Below are positions 45,698 through 52,916 of a stretch of DNA of 64,000 nucleotides, piece by piece. The stretch is from Verrucomicrobiota bacterium (GTDB lineage Bacteria > Verrucomicrobiota > Verrucomicrobiia > Chthoniobacterales > SZAS-18). The stretch's first letter is position 1. The number at the start of each line of letters is the position of its first letter. The translations under genes were made by a program, and so were the position numbers. Location: positions 1 to 64,000 of the forward strand of contig JAFEGM010000007.1 in NCBI GenBank assembly GCA_018240025.1, given 5' to 3'. The notes below the pieces were generated by a model, which did not search any database, was not told where the DNA came from, and saw only the letters and a list, made by a program, of their open reading frames with translations.

Positions 45698-45754
45698 GTC
45701 CAAAATGTAGAAAATTTGTTAGGACAGCGTCAACAATGGAAGTAGGAATAAACC

Positions 45755-46831
45755 ATGAATGGCGAGTTTACTCTCAATAAGGCCTTGCGCCGGAAATACC
45801 CCGCCGAAAAGATCGCGAGGGCGTTTAATGAGGCCAAGGGCGGCGTCAACGATGCGCATCAGTATTTGATCGAGGTGATGCAGCCGATCGATGAAGTGTA
45901 TACCGAGAAAACGTTTCGCGAAGCCGAACGCGTCAAAGCGGGACTGACTGGCCCCTTCATGAAGGAATTCGCACCAAGCTTCGAATATCAAGGTTCAGTC
46001 ACCAATGATACTCACATCATCCACCACAGCGACATTGACTTATTGGCTCTCCACGGAGGTTTCGTCTCGCTAGAGAGCGCTGTCGAGCCGCCTCATTCTC
46101 CTCCAAAAACTACTCTGACTGAATTGAGTCGGATGCGATCAAATGCGGCGTTGGCCTTACCCATTCATTTCCCGAACTCAAAAATAGATGCGTCTCCCGG
46201 GAAAGCGATTGCGCTTTCAGGTGGCTCGTTGGAACGTAAGATTGACGTTGTGATCAGCAATTGGTGGAACACCCCAGACTATTTGAAGCACGGCCGGATA
46301 AAGGTGTTTCGCGGCATCAATGTTTTGGACTCGCGGCAGCAAGCAGAAATTCGAAATAAGCCTTTCTATCACAACTTCCAACTGGACTATAAGGACAAGA
46401 AGACCGCCGGACTGCGGAAGGTCATTCGGCTACTCAAGTCTTTGAAGGCCGACTTGGGTGGGAGCATGCCCATTTCCAGCTATGATATCGCCTCAGTAGC
46501 TTGGAATTTCGCCGATGAAGCTCTCACGGTGCAGCCAGATAGTTACCTCCAATTGGCGACACAGGCACACGCGGAACTCAATCGCTTTGTCGAGAACACG
46601 TCGACGCGTGAATCCCTGTGGGTTCCGAATTACACCCGGAGAGTCTTTTGCGCTGGAGGGGCATCGCTTACGGGTCTGGTTGAACTGAGGAACGCTCTCG
46701 GGGAGTTATTGCGCAGGATCGCAGCTTCACCGACCTCCTCTCTGGTAAAGCTTGCCGAAAAGTTAACGCAGGGATCGTCTCGAAGATGGCTCGAAGCTCG
46801 CCCTCCGAGCGTTGTCGCCAATTCTTTTTGA
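45755..46831 (+). CDS. Second CD-NTase-like nucleotidyltransferase
   Basis: 358 residues. SMODS-type layout: an N-terminal helical region, EYQGSVTNDTHIIHHSDIDLL (G80-S81, Asp93 and Asp95) and LERKIDVVISNWWN (Asp164). All three catalytic acidic residues are kept. The C-terminal helical domain lacks a known effector fusion. It diverges from the patatin gene across a 57-base gap. Possibly an additional cyclase or a regulator of the CBASS operon. Two CD-NTases in one locus is uncommon. Confidence 0.75.
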   Translation: MNGEFTLNKALRRKYPAEKIARAFNEAKGGVNDAHQYLIEVMQPIDEVYTEKTFREAERVKAGLTGPFMKEFAPSFEYQGSVTNDTHIIHHSDIDLLALHGGFVSLESAVEPPHSPPKTTLTELSRMRSNAALALPIHFPNSKIDASPGKAIALSGGSLERKIDVVISNWWNTPDYLKHGRIKVFRGINVLDSRQQAEIRNKPFYHNFQLDYKDKKTAGLRKVIRLLKSLKADLGGSMPISSYDIASVAWNFADEALTVQPDSYLQLATQAHAELNRFVENTSTRESLWVPNYTRRVFCAGGASLTGLVELRNALGELLRRIAASPTSSLVKLAEKLTQGSSRRWLEARPPSVVANSF

Positions 46832-46980
46832 GGGTCTCGGCCGATCTCTGTTCGAGGCATCGCCGAAAACTGCTCGCGATGTCGCCTAAGTGTAGGAGGA
46901 CTGGGCTACGGCTGGCGCACTGAATATGAATTAGTCAGCTGACGATCAGATCTGTGGATCACCCTCTCTCCATAGGCTCG

Positions 46981-47814
46981 ATGAGTCGCCTAGTTGTGGT
47001 CATTGGCGACGTGCACGCAGAGATCGCGCTCGCCGTCACTGCATTAGAGCGCCTGGAGATCGATCTGGGCCGCCCTATCGATCAGGTATTCTCGATTGGG
47101 GATTTCGGACTGTTCCTCGATGAGACCGATTGGGATTGGTTGAGCGGTCCGAGACACCACCGCCATCCGGAGGCGTCACCAGCGATCCGGGAGGCCTGGC
47201 ACCTCTGGCGCTGGCCGCTTTCATGCATCGGCGGCAATCATGAACCTTTTCACAAGCTGCGCGTCTTCGACTCAAGCGCCTTCGGAGACAAACTCATCTA
47301 CACGAACGCCGGAATCCTCAGCCATAGTATTCCAAATCTTCGAGTAGCCGCTCTCTCCGGGATCTTTCATCCAGATCATCTAGAGTTTTCGAGCCCGCAG
47401 GCCGTCCGCACGCGAAGCGCCCCGAAGCCGAAGACCTGGTCGGAAATGCTCGAACTCGCACACGACGGCAGTCTCTCCCTCAGGCGATTGACCTACTACA
47501 AGGCTTCTGAAATCGCTCTAGTCGCCTCGACGCCGCCACGACCACACCTCCTGCTCACACACGATTGGCCGGCTTGGCCAGCGACGGCAACCCCGCTCTA
47601 CGAAGATCGGCCGGAGCGGTACCTGCTCGACGCACTCAGCCCCAAGTTCCACTGCTGCGGGCATTGGCATTTCGCCTCGGCCGACCAAATCGAGGACACG
47701 CAGGTGCGAGCCCTCAACATCATTTCGCGTTCCAAAAACTTCGTCGAGCCAGGCTGGGCTCGCTGCTTCGAATGGGATGGAGCAGAGCTGCACGATTTGG
47801 CCGCCTTTCCCTAG
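46981..47814 (+). CDS. Calcineurin-like metallophosphoesterase
   Basis: About 278 residues from ATG 46981 (MSRLVVVIGDVHAEIAL); an in-frame GTG at 46954 is possible. Metallophosphoesterase motifs: GDVHA, SIGDFGLF, IGGNHEP, LLLTHDWP and CCGHWHFAS. It hydrolyses phosphomono- or diesters; substrate unknown. It starts 149 bases after the second CD-NTase gene and precedes a ParB-like gene by 5 bases. Confidence 0.8.
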   Translation: MSRLVVVIGDVHAEIALAVTALERLEIDLGRPIDQVFSIGDFGLFLDETDWDWLSGPRHHRHPEASPAIREAWHLWRWPLSCIGGNHEPFHKLRVFDSSAFGDKLIYTNAGILSHSIPNLRVAALSGIFHPDHLEFSSPQAVRTRSAPKPKTWSEMLELAHDGSLSLRRLTYYKASEIALVASTPPRPHLLLTHDWPAWPATATPLYEDRPERYLLDALSPKFHCCGHWHFASADQIEDTQVRALNIISRSKNFVEPGWARCFEWDGAELHDLAAFP

Positions 47815-47819
47815 ATTTT

Positions 47820-48275
47820 ATGGGCATCGGATCGATGCAGAACCGAAATGCGATAGAATTCCCTGCAAACATGTCACTCGTTGCCAACCACCTACAACTT
47901 CCCGAGGGATACGAGTATCTGCAAGACCCATTGGTCTTGGTGGACGTCCCAGTGGCGATCGTGGATGAATTGTGGAGCAGGTCCGATCGACTCAAATACA
48001 TCCCTCCAGGGGCGTTCTCCAACGGGCCGCTCAATGACGTCAAACCTGCCAAATATGACGCCGTCCGAAACAAGATCCTCGGCGGCCGGGAGCGATTCGC
48101 GCCTTACATGCGCTACTGGCCTCGCGGGGACCAAATTGGATTCACGGATGGCAGGCACCGGTTTGCCGCATTTCGCGATCTAGGATACCCAAAGATATTG
48201 GCCGCAATGCACAAGTCGGAAGCCATCAAGCTGTTGGCGGCGCCAAAGCTCGTCGGTATGTCGAGCCTTGCTTAG
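47820..48275 (+). CDS. Small ParB/Srx-fold-like protein
   Basis: About 151 residues; starts possible at ATG 47820, 47835 or 47871. The middle has GDQIGFTDGRHRFAAFRDLGYPKI, the ParB/sulfiredoxin-like DGRHR motif that can mark nucleotide hydrolysis or phosphorylation. It begins 5 bases after the metallophosphoesterase stop. Its end overlaps the convergent nitroreductase by 4 bases. Confidence 0.55.
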   Translation: MGIGSMQNRNAIEFPANMSLVANHLQLPEGYEYLQDPLVLVDVPVAIVDELWSRSDRLKYIPPGAFSNGPLNDVKPAKYDAVRNKILGGRERFAPYMRYWPRGDQIGFTDGRHRFAAFRDLGYPKILAAMHKSEAIKLLAAPKLVGMSSLA

Positions 48276-48955
48276 TCCGGTCGGCAACCGACCACGCATC
48301 CACCAACGCCTACGTGCGTGTGCGACAATAGGGCTGAGATATACGGTTCGCCGGTGGGACCAAGTCCGCAGAGCCCAACGTCCAGAGCCTCAGCGCAGAG
48401 TGAGAGAACACCCAGGAGGGCGCCGGAATCTCTCAGAATCAGGCTTCCCGGGTTTTCGTAGTGACTCGCCGTCCGTGCAATCCTTGCCGCAAACCAAAGG
48501 AAGGTTGCTTCCGAGCAGGAAGGAAAGCAGTCGGCACCGACGGCCACCAAGCCGGCGAACGCTACAGCGCGCACCGCGGCTAGCGGCAAAAGAGCGTGTG
48601 CCACCGGATCGTACAAGCTTGGGCCCGAGCCCAGATTGCGACCAAGCAGGAGAATATCGATCGGGTGGCAGCCGCCTCCTGAAGGCGTTGCAGCTTCCAT
48701 CCAGGGCGAGCCTGGGAGGCGAGCCTTTGTGTTGCGCAATTTCCGGGAATGCCAGAGGAGCGCCGAGAGAGTCGAAATCGGCAGCTCCGCAAGGATGCGT
48801 GAAGAACGACGCCGGCTGGCAACTTCAAACAAATCGACCCGTGGAATCTCAACCGGCCACGGCAACAGCTCGGGGGGTGCGGTGACCACTTTCGCCGGAA
48901 CGTACGGGAGCGGGGCGGGGCGCGGTCGAGGCTCTCCAAGATCGGTTTCAGCCAT
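48272..48955 (-). CDS. SagB-type nitroreductase-family oxidoreductase
   Basis: 227 residues. FMN nitroreductase/SagB pattern: RRRSSRILAELPISTLSALL, then ATPSGGGCHPIDILLLG, a mid-protein NPGSLILRDSGALLGVLSL and GLCGLGPTG. SagB-type enzymes dehydrogenate azoline rings or otherwise oxidise/reduce small substrates. Last gene of the nucleobase-enzyme operon, overlapping queC-like by 8 bases, so it may finish a chemistry begun by QueC. Confidence 0.7.
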   Translation of the reverse strand: MAETDLGEPRPRPAPLPYVPAKVVTAPPELLPWPVEIPRVDLFEVASRRRSSRILAELPISTLSALLWHSRKLRNTKARLPGSPWMEAATPSGGGCHPIDILLLGRNLGSGPSLYDPVAHALLPLAAVRAVAFAGLVAVGADCFPSCSEATFLWFAARIARTASHYENPGSLILRDSGALLGVLSLCAEALDVGLCGLGPTGEPYISALLSHTHVGVGGCVVGCRPD

Positions 48956-49535
48956 GTCCTAGTTCACGCATGACGTTGCGGTACTTGAAGCAGCCACGGC
49001 AGTTTCCACACGCCCATGGGGCCGTGTGGCATGAGTGGGCCAAAGCCAGGACTTCGATCGGGACCTTCGCTGCCGTCACCAACTCCGCGCTGCTGAGGGC
49101 GTGGGCGGGCGCCGAGACCATGATGCCGCCCTCCTGCATCTGAAACAGCAAACTCAGCCGTTCGTAGAACTCAGCCGTTCCATCCCGATGGAACGCATCG
49201 CTACGCACAGTGCCGAAGAGCAGCTCAGTGGCACCCATTCCCAAGGCACGCATCCCGGCGACTGTCGCGAGCATCTGGTTACGATACGGCCACCACTCCG
49301 GCGCAGGCGCCGATGCCAGTGCCGGACGATTTAAGAGGTCTCCGCTGCCCAACGAGCTGCAATCGACTCGAACCGTCTCATGTGCGATGCCGGCGGCCGT
49401 GGCAATCGCCTTGGCCGCACGTATCTCGCCTTCGGCAGAAGCCTGACCATAGTCGATCGTGATCGCTGCCGGCGGGCGCAGCCAGTAAGCCAGCGCGAGA
49501 GAATCGATCCCTCCAGAGAGCAAAAGGACGCGCAT
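48948..49535 (-). CDS. QueC-like 7-cyano-7-deazaguanine synthase family enzyme
   Basis: 195 residues from ATG 49535, joined to the previous stop as TGATG; a TTG at 49553 would overlap the PfkB-NDT gene. PP-loop RVLLLSGGIDSLALAYWL binds ATP. The zinc Cys cluster SCHTAPWACGNCRGCFKYR is that of QueC, which makes preQ0. No QueD/QueE/QueF genes are nearby, so the role is not tRNA queuosine synthesis as such. QueC-like enzymes (Cap9) mark type IV CBASS, where they modify a protein or nucleotide. Confidence 0.85.
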   Translation of the reverse strand: MRVLLLSGGIDSLALAYWLRPPAAITIDYGQASAEGEIRAAKAIATAAGIAHETVRVDCSSLGSGDLLNRPALASAPAPEWWPYRNQMLATVAGMRALGMGATELLFGTVRSDAFHRDGTAEFYERLSLLFQMQEGGIMVSAPAHALSSAELVTAAKVPIEVLALAHSCHTAPWACGNCRGCFKYRNVMRELGHG

Positions 49536-50752
49536 CAGTCGCGGAGCTTCCAAAGGAGGTGATAAATCGCGGTCGTGAAGTCTGAGAACACGCGTCCGCC
49601 AGAGCCAACGATCATCTTCAGATCTTCTTCTTTCACGTTTTCGGCGACTGCGAACAACGGGATCGACTTCGCTCTGGCGTAGCCCAGCTCAAAGACCGTT
49701 CCAGCATCGAACCCGTCGATGAAAGCGAACACCGCATGAGAGACATCCAAACCAGCCAAGTCCGGACCAGCGACCTGGCCGGCGTCTCCAATACCGACCT
49801 CATGATAGGGTGAAAACACGCGCAGCCCGCTGGAGCGCAGGATGGAACGAGCCTGATTGATCATCCACATCTGAGCGGTCGTGAAGAATGGCCCCGCCAG
49901 GTAGACGTGGAACTCATGAGGCTCGATTTTCGCGAGTCCGCCCTCCCGAAGCTTCGGAAACTCCCGACCAGCGTAGTCAGTCGGAACCGGTAGGGCCGGC
50001 TCGCAGCAGTAGCAGGCGGTCGCGAGCGATGCGAGGGCGGCAGCCTCGACGGGTGGCTTGCGCAGAACAGCCCAATTCAGAGCGAAGAACGCGCTGTAGA
50101 CATCTCCAGACCCAATCTTGAAGACATGCGGGGTTCGGTAAGCGCAGACCCTATTGGCCGTGGCCTGGCTGCTCTCGTAGACAAATGCTCCCTCAGCGCC
50201 ATCCTTGATCACTGCGACTGCCACTCCGCGTTTCAGCAATGATTGGGCGGCCTCATCCAGACTGGCTGAACCGGTAAGGCGGAGCGCCTCGCCCCGATTG
50301 AGCACCAGAGCCAACTCCTTCGCTTGCGAGCCGTTTTCCTCGAAGTGGACTGGATCGAAAGCCGACTGCGGATCGTAGACGACCCGATCTCCGGAGACCT
50401 TGGCGCTGCCTTCCAAGAATCCGAAGCGCAAGACCGCTTCACCTTGAACCTCAAAGGGTGCCTCGATGGCGATACGATTCGGAGCTGGCCAAATCTCAGG
50501 CGTACCCAACGGGTGGTCGTAGGAGAAAGCAATGGGCTGGCTGCGGTGGTGGAGTGTGTAGTCGAAACCGAACGTGGCCGCCTTGGTGTCCAAATTCCGC
50601 TGCGCGTCCTTCGTGGCGTAGGTGTGAAGGTGACGTTCGACGCCATGCCGATGCAGCGCGGCCGTAGCGCGCAAACCCGACCCGAAGTGCTCCTTGAATC
50701 TCGGTACCCCGCAGACCTCCCGATAGAAGCCGCCTGCGATGTGCAGCTTCAT
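49535..50752 (-). CDS. PfkB-family kinase fused to nucleoside 2-deoxyribosyltransferase
   Basis: 405 residues. The N-terminal ~270 residues have PfkB features: AGGFYREVCGVPRFKEHFGS and the anion-hole/catalytic FKIGSGDVYSAFFAL (GSGD). The C-terminal ~130 residues have the NDT pattern: HVYLAGPFFTTAQMWMIN, GLDVSHAVFAFIDGFDAG and TVFELGYARAKSIP (nucleophile Glu). It may phosphorylate a sugar or nucleoside and swap bases on a deoxyribose. The domain order is a true fusion within one frame. Overlaps the 127-residue gene by 4 bases. Confidence 0.85.
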   Translation of the reverse strand: MKLHIAGGFYREVCGVPRFKEHFGSGLRATAALHRHGVERHLHTYATKDAQRNLDTKAATFGFDYTLHHRSQPIAFSYDHPLGTPEIWPAPNRIAIEAPFEVQGEAVLRFGFLEGSAKVSGDRVVYDPQSAFDPVHFEENGSQAKELALVLNRGEALRLTGSASLDEAAQSLLKRGVAVAVIKDGAEGAFVYESSQATANRVCAYRTPHVFKIGSGDVYSAFFALNWAVLRKPPVEAAALASLATACYCCEPALPVPTDYAGREFPKLREGGLAKIEPHEFHVYLAGPFFTTAQMWMINQARSILRSSGLRVFSPYHEVGIGDAGQVAGPDLAGLDVSHAVFAFIDGFDAGTVFELGYARAKSIPLFAVAENVKEEDLKMIVGSGGRVFSDFTTAIYHLLWKLRD

Positions 50753-51132
50753 GACGCGTGTTTCGCCTTCGCTCGAATGGCGACTTTGCAGAAGGCCCCG
50801 CGAACTTCTAAAACGGTGGCGAGATACTCGTGGCCTTCAGCGATGCAGTCGAAAATTCGTGAAGCGTCGTCGTGAGTGATAGCGCCCGCTTCCTCCCCCT
50901 CATTCGTCACCGCTAAGAGAATTTCACGGGGACCGAACTTTCGACTTACGACCGATAAGACGTCTCGAGGCTTAAGTTTTGCAATGACCTCGATATTTGG
51001 AGACGCCAGCGTTGCTACAAAGGCAATCTCCAAGCAGCCGATGGGAATGCCACCACCACCGCCGCCTCCCGAATGGTCATGGCCGGGACTGCCCGAATAG
51101 AGGGGCCGACAAAGACGATACAATTGTAACAT
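50749..51132 (-). CDS. Small polyglycine-containing protein in nucleobase-enzyme operon
   Basis: 127 residues, ATG at 51132. An N-terminal Gly run (HDHSGGGGGGGIPIG) follows a short lead of MLQLYRLCRPLYSGSPG. The body (PRDVLSVVSRKFGPREILLA, then HEYLATVLEVRGAFCKVAIR) is beta-rich with no known family. Sits between OGG-like and PfkB-NDT genes with 3-base spacing and 4-base overlap. It could be the protein substrate or scaffold of the pathway. Confidence 0.6.
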   Translation of the reverse strand: MLQLYRLCRPLYSGSPGHDHSGGGGGGGIPIGCLEIAFVATLASPNIEVIAKLKPRDVLSVVSRKFGPREILLAVTNEGEEAGAITHDDASRIFDCIAEGHEYLATVLEVRGAFCKVAIRAKAKHAS

Positions 51133-51135
51133 GAC

Positions 51136-51960
51136 CTAGGAGGGCAACCAGTCCTGACGAGTGTCAACCGACTTTTCTAGTTCGCTTAGCTGAGCCCGGA
51201 CGCTGATCGGGCACTGGCGAAGCTGGCGCCACATTAACGCGTCGAGCAGGCTGGCGCGCACACCGAGAGCGGAAGCAAATGCGAGGAACCGAGCTTCCAG
51301 AGCAAAATAGCTTCGCTCAGGTTTGGCATCGAAAGGGAAGATGCCGCAAAGGATGCCCGCTCGAATGACGTGGATGTCCAGAATCGCCACACGGTCGCTA
51401 TCGAGCCAATTGCGCGTGATCCAGGAAGCGGTTTTTGGGCCGATGCCGCGATAGCCCAACAGCTCATCGCGGAAACGTAGGTGATCCGTCTCTTCCGGGG
51501 TTTTCTGTGCAAGACCTCGCAACAGCGGAGCCAAGGCGCGGGCCTTTTGGCCCGCGAAACGATACCGAATTGACCGATTTCGAACCCGTAGAGGCTCGCA
51601 AAGCTCCGCATGGATGTCGCTCTCGTGAACACGCACGGCTTGCTCCAAGGTGAAGAACCCTCGCTCACGCATCCGCGAAAACGCGGCCAAGCCTACTTCC
51701 GCAGGGATACCGTGTCCTCCAAGGAGGCAGGCCGCAGCTTCCTCGATCACCGTTTCCCCGAGCCGGTGCGAAAAGGAACGTCCGCGGCAAGAAGCCAGCC
51801 AGGCCTGGCCCGCCCAGTAGGCGGGGGAAAAGACGGCACAGCAATGTTCCCACTTAATGCCAGGCAAAACCTCGGAATCGGCCGGCGGAAATTCGGCCTG
51901 TAGGACTGAGTCGCCCACCAGCTCGACCAGCCGCTGAGTCGAAACTTGGCAGATCTTCAT
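51136..51960 (-). CDS. OGG/HhH-GPD-type DNA glycosylase-like protein
   Basis: 274 residues, ATG at 51960. HhH-GPD core LLGYRGIGPKTASWITRNWL contains the hairpin and catalytic Lys; then AILDIHVIRAG carries the conserved Asp. This matches 8-oxoguanine glycosylase/AP-lyase family enzymes. OGG-like proteins (Cap11) accompany QueC-like (Cap9) in type IV CBASS. First gene of the operon, divergent from the HTH regulator across only 15 bases. Confidence 0.82.
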   Translation of the reverse strand: MKICQVSTQRLVELVGDSVLQAEFPPADSEVLPGIKWEHCCAVFSPAYWAGQAWLASCRGRSFSHRLGETVIEEAAACLLGGHGIPAEVGLAAFSRMRERGFFTLEQAVRVHESDIHAELCEPLRVRNRSIRYRFAGQKARALAPLLRGLAQKTPEETDHLRFRDELLGYRGIGPKTASWITRNWLDSDRVAILDIHVIRAGILCGIFPFDAKPERSYFALEARFLAFASALGVRASLLDALMWRQLRQCPISVRAQLSELEKSVDTRQDWLPS

Positions 51961-51962
51961 AG

Positions 51963-51989
51963 TGATGTATTTTCAATGAAAATGCATCA
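51963..51989. promoter_or_regulatory. Near-perfect 13-bp palindrome between divergent genes
   Basis: TGATGTATTTTCA (51963-51975), one base, TGAAAATGCATCA (51977-51989); 12 of 13 positions pair. It covers the HTH start codon (ATG 51976) and begins 2 bases from the OGG-like start. A good operator candidate for autoregulation of both genes by the HTH protein. Confidence 0.7.
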
Positions 51990-52323
51990 AAGTAAACGGA
52001 ATAAGATCGTCGATGATGTGATACGAAACTTGGAGAAGGACCCGGACTCCCAACGCGAAATCGCTAGGAAATATGGGGTAAGCCAGGGCTACGTGAGCCG
52101 CCTGGTCTCCCGGATATATCGACCCAAACGACCGACGAGGGTGATTCAAAGCATTCACCAGATGATGCAAAAACGCGCCACCGCACGGAGCATCTCCACC
52201 TTAGTTGAGCGCCTCGAAAGCACACCTCCAGGGCGTCTACCGGCTGTGCGAAATCTCCTCAGAGCCGTCGTTCGTCTCCAAGCTCCAAGTGTTCGCCCGA
52301 AGGAGCGCCGAAATCAGCGCTGA
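51976..52323 (+). CDS. HTH DNA-binding regulator
   Basis: About 115 residues from ATG 51976 (MKMHQSKRNKIVDD); an ATG at 51982 or TTG at 51946 are alternatives. A helix-turn-helix of the Trp-repressor/resolvase-like type: SQREIARKYGVSQGYVSRLV, followed by basic RIYRPKRPTRV. Likely binds the palindrome over its own start and controls the divergent nucleobase-enzyme operon. Confidence 0.65.
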   Translation: MKMHQSKRNKIVDDVIRNLEKDPDSQREIARKYGVSQGYVSRLVSRIYRPKRPTRVIQSIHQMMQKRATARSISTLVERLESTPPGRLPAVRNLLRAVVRLQAPSVRPKERRNQR

Positions 52324-52354
52324 GCTGCTGCACACGTTGCCACCTCCGTCCGCA

Positions 52355-52888
52355 ATGCCGCTCCGTCGTCCTTCTCCTAGTCGCGCGGCCGGATCGCAAA
52401 GTGGTGGCCTGATCCTCAGCTTCAGCGAAGCCGAGGTGAAATGCGGGATGTTCGGACGCCTTCCACTTCTGCTGGCCCCAGACTCGCGCAGCGCCGCAGA
52501 CTTGCGGGCACTTCAAGGCATCCTGTGCGTTCGCCTTCCCGAGGAGGGCGCGCGGCCCTGGGAGCCTTCTCTCAGCGATGCCCATCGCTCATTTTGCCGG
52601 GGGCTCTTCCAGACATTTCCGTATTGGGGCTATTTCTTCAGCCTGGGTGTTTCTTCCCTCTGGAGCATGAGCATTGCGCTTGTTGACGATGTCAGCCTCG
52701 TCAGGACGGGCGACCGCACCGGAGTGCGGTTCATGGGTACCGAGCTTCTAATGGTCGTGGAGGAGCATGTTCGTCATGCGCGAGAAATGACCCGGCGCGC
52801 TGGTGGGGACGCCGCGGATGAACTTCGGCTAGAGCAGGCGCTTCGAGCCTACTTCCACCGCGCCGCGAACGGCCTGGCGATGAAGTAG
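52355..52888 (+). CDS. Hypothetical protein downstream of HTH regulator
   Basis: About 177 residues from ATG 52355 (MPLRRPSPSRAAGS); a frame open to 52205 gives other starts (TTG 52205, GTG 52289). Body with LQGILCVRLPEEGARPWEPS, FPYWGYFFSLGVSSLWSMSI and RVRFMGTELLMVVEEHVRHA-like helices. No family known. Same direction as the regulator, so it may be a partner. Confidence 0.5.
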   Translation: MPLRRPSPSRAAGSQSGGLILSFSEAEVKCGMFGRLPLLLAPDSRSAADLRALQGILCVRLPEEGARPWEPSLSDAHRSFCRGLFQTFPYWGYFFSLGVSSLWSMSIALVDDVSLVRTGDRTGVRFMGTELLMVVEEHVRHAREMTRRAGGDAADELRLEQALRAYFHRAANGLAMK

Positions 52889-52916
52889 GCGGGCCCTCCG
52901 CCATGCCCGAGAGCGC

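Noticed and set aside
48948-49553. Queuosine biosynthesis pathway
   Set aside because: Only a QueC-like enzyme is present; no QueD, QueE, QueF or TGT gene is in the window.
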